In this document: in pieces, positions 63,501 through 64,000 of the stretch
Numbering within the stretch: position 1 is the first letter of the stretch
Layout of the letters: each line of letters starts with the position of its first letter
Source: Seminibacterium arietis
Lineage (GTDB): Bacteria > Pseudomonadota > Gammaproteobacteria > Enterobacterales > Pasteurellaceae
Direction: 5' to 3'
Length of the DNA: 64,000 nt
Assembly: GCF_042675725.1 (NCBI RefSeq)
Contig: NZ_JBHTJN010000028.1
Span: forward strand, 28,736 to 92,735
Program-made: the position numbers and the translations under genes
The notes under the pieces: model-generated
Database searches by the model: none
What the model was told of the DNA's origin: nothing
Seen by the model: only the letters and a program-made list of their open reading frames with translations

Positions 63501-64000
63501 AATTTATTATCGAATGGAAAAAAATGAGGATTCCGTATTTTCTATTCAAAAGAAAATAGAAGATTGTAATCATATCAGTTGTTTAGATTTTAAAGCTGAT
63601 AATTCACAAGAACTTAAACGCATTATTTATGGAGATAAAATATTAACCGATGAGCAAGCTCAACTTTTAAGTAAAGTTGCAACAGCGGGAATGCTGAATC
63701 TGAAACGAGAAGACAAAGTATCCAGTGCAATTTTATACGATAAGGATTTGGCTTCAATTGATGAAACGGCTGTAATTTTAAATCGAGGCAGTGCAGGTGT
63801 TGTTAATGAATTTATTTTTACAGGCTTTGAACGCTTCAGAGCGTGGGCAAATATGCCGGGTATCTTTGGTGCATCAAATGCGACAAGAGAACAAGCTCAA
63901 ATCAATAAAAAATTAGATGAATATAATGCTCACCAAATTGCTCAAGGTAAAACGCCGATAAATGCAAATAATGTGGCACATAGTTTAGGCGTTTCGGGCA
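54598..64000 (+). CDS. Giant CdiA/FHA-type exoprotein TpsA, C-terminus beyond window
   Basis: This is the secreted partner of TpsB: a filamentous haemagglutinin or contact-dependent inhibition protein. The frame is open without interruption from the ATG at 54598 (behind AAGGA) to the window edge, 3,134 residues. In order I see: an extended signal peptide (MNKQCFRVIFSKTLQRLVVV, about 1-68, cleavage after VLA); the TPS domain with NPNGLHCEGCG (residue 182); a repeat region from about 400 to 1,600 rich in NNQ.G and DNQ.G (FHA-1); a non-repeat stretch with a basic cluster (1789-1797); a YP block with YLVETDPKFT (1948); FHA-2 repeats (about 2,100-2,850); and a distinct C-terminal part from about 2,940 ending near NVAHSLGVSG. 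No VENN motif is seen, so the toxin part, if any, lies outside. Codon and base use vary along the gene. Confidence 0.93.
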   Translation, partial: MNKQCFRVIFSKTLQRLVVVSELAKSEGKASESSSSGQILQKICKMRPLVFSLFCALGFVAFSDNVLAETLIIQADKTAPKNQQPIILQTANGLPQVNIQTPNDKGLSHNKYSQFDIAEKGTILNNSRTNTQTQQAGMVQGNSYLARGEAKVILNEVNSNKPSVMRGYVEVAGGKADVIIANPNGLHCEGCGIINSGRATFTTGKPEIKNGQVDNFKVEAGKVKVSGKGLDNSRVDYTEILAREAEVNAGIWSKKETKVITGKNTVKRSETDKNLQIIYTNQPLAGEAKPQVAIDVGELGGMYSRKIHLIGTENGVGVRNAGHIGASADTLQIDSQGRIVNTGTLNAAKPVTLTASNGIENKGKIENKQGDIKLNSTADIKQDGSIVARHGNIHKTASSQITQNGESVAKGSITYQAPKVRASTQSLIAAGVELKDTAQGEVRSLEPHSAQGKDITVSATTKAALQGKNIASGKINVQGSEIDLDNSQAYAYSVNVSAHQGHIQANNATLIADKTLSLSTPTELQTQQSYLKAEKITSHQGSLNTQNAVWEQTGTDELKLSVNAQLKNQGGTFKTQGDLTIHSLGMDNRQGRLLANGKLFVNAGTSQIDTTNGVMLSNHSLSINSGEVINDEGLIQSNQNVAINTQGQNLSNKQTLTDTQDKGIVALGKLNIQSANITNQQGRIVSVGNQTLNVTNIDNQQGLIYSQENLALNAKNLTNDQGDIRSAKQADMTLSGNFNQQNGTLQAERLNLTANSLSSTNQSLIFADNLDITTSAELSNKDSRIISKFDGNIKAGSTLDNTSGTIGSQQSSLKIDTNNHSLENEKGSIVAAKNIIINSGVIENSQGLISANNITLNSNSQSINNQDTLLENQSDRGIIAQNALTINTGSLNNNNGNILSRKNSTVNTTSLVNNQGEMRTQSQLNLNTNTLLQNTGLITANIVNLVADSIKSNKQSEISGNQVNVTAQTLNNQGSKLIAQHSAHVDVKQGIQNQNGVLASLGERLTINSHQSDLNNVKGLISAQNGTLNLDANTLNNQQGAIRAKTAGVTTLQTLDNRNTLSDKHQGIVVTDLTLNAKQLDNQDGRVAVLNHAILQVSDIQNQSGEILVVNDGLLKANKINNQAGQIVSISANLTITTQTALNNRQGIISAENQLTLTSKGLVNQQGNITSSNQLVLNTDHEQIDNQHGLIFSKNQASIRSGEMNNQNGLIRADNSLLIDANQNMIDNQNTQDVAKGIIGLGSVILQGVTTLLNQQGKLYGGSELNITAVESSQNQQGIIQSNGNLALSTKVLDNQEGKLSSSSANINVQTINNRATSHNGSLIYADKLTLNTEQLDNQGTKAKGNTPTQGIQGKEISLKASLFNNQQGGVYSSNNVSITSNNRLDNQEGELLAVNTVNVLNRGNLTVNNDKGLIQGNKTVNLNAKSLESEGNVRTKGDLNITLKDSFILNNAFEAGNLTLKTDGNFTNNTEQTIANKMTISANNIVNNANSELSSNETTLNSNTLTNRDLIDGVKTLINSIAVTNIGTGKIYGDHVAFNSSTVENLSETVDGETKAGTIAARERLDFGVKKLINRDHSLILSLDKLLIGGQLDENHHATGKADFLDNGSATIEALGDGKINTANLLNHDLYLKTGIKTEKAYFKEYTPETSSDIYFGRGGENAQGWLDWNNNNRRDRNAYFRFDNGISVGSPTWFQKFYTRTTNTTTLEYQDPAKILIGGNLSFSGSKLTNHVSQLLIGEKLLLGDRVFDRNLDNSNLITSDTLFENIDLRGEIHKFDAGESSTLISKRKRRGARRVWAHYTENINRNFNRTLPIETFGFNLVLNTIGSPITSNASVDEKTKVKDIQLDTISVVSNNVGKPNAISISKIPLDSSIGTNTEITLTPTIDNHNIISSGQVIAKLQTTIDKFGTEDISNMTMPMVKTHLPDVRLPQASLYKINPDSPNGYLVETDPKFTDRKQWLSSDYMFEQLRHNHDNVHKRLGDGFYEQRLINEQINQLTGRRFIAGYNDDLEQYKALMNSGVKYAKAFNLSVGVGLTAKQMSELTTDMVWLVNKEITLADGRKVTALVPQVYLVARNSDITSRGAVISANQIIGNVDNLQNSGVIAGRDLTQIHSNQLENRGTILGDTVDLSAKQNLINLGGKIEAVKDLSLYAGKNLEISSTLSSSQSADGNFARTVLDQLASVKITGEGGRLTLHSDDNLTIKAANIESQGSLKATADKALSITTLNVSNKEHYNGNADNYYRLDQQGEIGSTLRGKDGVRLVGMENATLRQATVSSENGETFIGSKGDVHIESGEQSEQLASSSKGSSKGWFSKTTETRRHYHDTTENIGSEIDGNHVPLYSETGKVDIHGSAVVADKQLVIDSKEGVNITSATNTHYAEDEHIKTKSGLMETGGIGFSVGKKKEQIEQDHTQQSAARSQVGSLSGDTIIRTDGHYQQTGSVVTSRDGDVDITAKSANITAARSDYESNYKHTMEQKGLTIALTGAVVSAIQAVDSTLKSVKTVGDSKNNRINAMAAANTGFEAMRAADQIMKIDEALSNGSATGGAVGISITYGQQKSVQTQHSEGNTAEKSQVNAGGKVNIQATGAGRDSHITIAGSDVAGLSGTHVKAEGKVNIEAADENHLERSKNKSSGFNVGVAIQFGNGVSAGITAGGNVAKGYGNGESQAWVASQVGDKNSKTTIESGSDTNIIGSQVRGKQVELTAENLNIQSLQDTAKYEGKQESMQGQVTVGYGFSASGSYNKSKANSNYAGVKTQAGIFAGDEGYDVDIRNHTDLNGGTITSTEQAEQDGKNQFATNTLTYQDIHDHSDYSAKGFGLNGGFSVSGGEAPEEIAGVKLQEIGNNHQDGSSKVEMGGVAGAASQGNWGIAKLATSFLGQVSDKGSESGITTASINTKNITIRDEQTQQQLTGKTAEEAAKEINKTNLHQEVNKVDIEKIKSDVERDLKTATDFVKNLHERGDEIYYRMEKNEDSVFSIQKKIEDCNHISCLDFKADNSQELKRIIYGDKILTDEQAQLLSKVATAGMLNLKREDKVSSAILYDKDLASIDETAVILNRGSAGVVNEFIFTGFERFRAWANMPGIFGASNATREQAQINKKLDEYNAHQIAQGKTPINANNVAHSLGVSG
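54700..54746. repeat. Actinobacillus-type USS pair inside the tpsA signal region
   Basis: TCAAGCGGTC at 54700-54709 (eight of nine USS bases) faces GACCGCTTGT (complement of an exact ACAAGCGGT at 54738-54746), with AGATTTTGC and GCAAAAT continuing the symmetry around a central AAAAAATCT. This is the dyad form of the A. pleuropneumoniae-clade uptake signal. It is translated as residues 36-50 of TpsA, between the extended region and the hydrophobic core of the signal peptide. Confidence 0.8.
62085..62093 (+). repeat. Exact Actinobacillus-type uptake signal in tpsA
   Basis: ACAAGCGGT matches all nine core bases of the A. pleuropneumoniae-clade USS. It lies in the FHA-2 part of the gene. Another near copy, ACAAGCGGA, is at about 62970. 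No exact AAGTGCGGT was found in the secretion locus. Confidence 0.6.

Noticed and set aside
54598..64000. Possible frameshift or break in tpsA
   Set aside because: Codons sampled at many points along the gene stay in the frame of the ATG at 54598 and give sensible protein, and no stop was seen in that frame before the window edge.

Overview
The window comes from the chromosome of a Pasteurellaceae bacterium on the Haemophilus/Pasteurella side of the family. The main evidence is the DNA uptake signal sequence (USS) of the Haemophilus influenzae type, AAGTGCGGT or its complement ACCGCACTT. I count roughly thirty exact copies between 1 and about 52.3 kb, many of them in head-to-head pairs that act as terminator-like hairpins. 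The AT-rich composition and the gene set (opsX/kdkA, protein D-type glpQ, short surA, Gram-negative pyrR) agree. I cannot name the species. The full-length GlpG (287 aa) argues against H. influenzae itself, whose GlpG, as I remember it, is a short form.

Layout of the first 52 kb, which is ordinary core chromosome. Positions 1-6.2 kb: D-xylose genes (xylA cut by the window edge, xylFGH ABC importer, xylR activator). 6.3-8.2 kb: divergent LPS inner-core genes opsX and kdkA. 8.3-15.5 kb: chaperones clpB and groES-groEL, with cpdB between them. 15.5-25 kb: rhlB, then the cell-elongation/lipoate cluster rsfS-rlmH-mrdA-rodA-rlpA-dacA-ybeD-lipB-lipA. 25-29.7 kb: divergent rluC and rne, then tRNA-Ser(UGA). 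29.8-39.3 kb: a small membrane protein, then glycerol 3-phosphate metabolism (glpG, glpR, glpCBA, glpT, glpQ), with two strong CRP-type sites between glpA and glpT. 39.3-46.2 kb: bcp, dapA-bamC, rraA-menA, trmO, kdgR and kdgK. 46.3-52.2 kb: upp-uraA, hda, purA, surA, pyrR.

The character changes at about 52.3-52.8 kb. A 600-bp gene-poor stretch holds the decayed C-terminal end of a hicB antitoxin gene with an in-frame stop. It is followed by a two-partner secretion locus: an FhaC/ShlB-type outer-membrane transporter (tpsB) and a giant exoprotein (tpsA) that stays open for more than 3,130 codons and runs off the window. The exoprotein has an extended signal peptide, a TPS domain, a long repeat region, a CdiA-like YP block, a second haemagglutinin-repeat region and a compositionally different C-terminal segment. 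I see no exact Haemophilus-type USS in this locus. It carries the other dialect of the family instead, the Actinobacillus pleuropneumoniae type (ACAAGCGGT), including a head-to-head pair inside the signal-peptide coding region. The simplest reading is acquisition of a contact-dependent-inhibition or adhesin type locus from the other branch of the family. The end that would carry a toxin and any immunity gene lies beyond the window.
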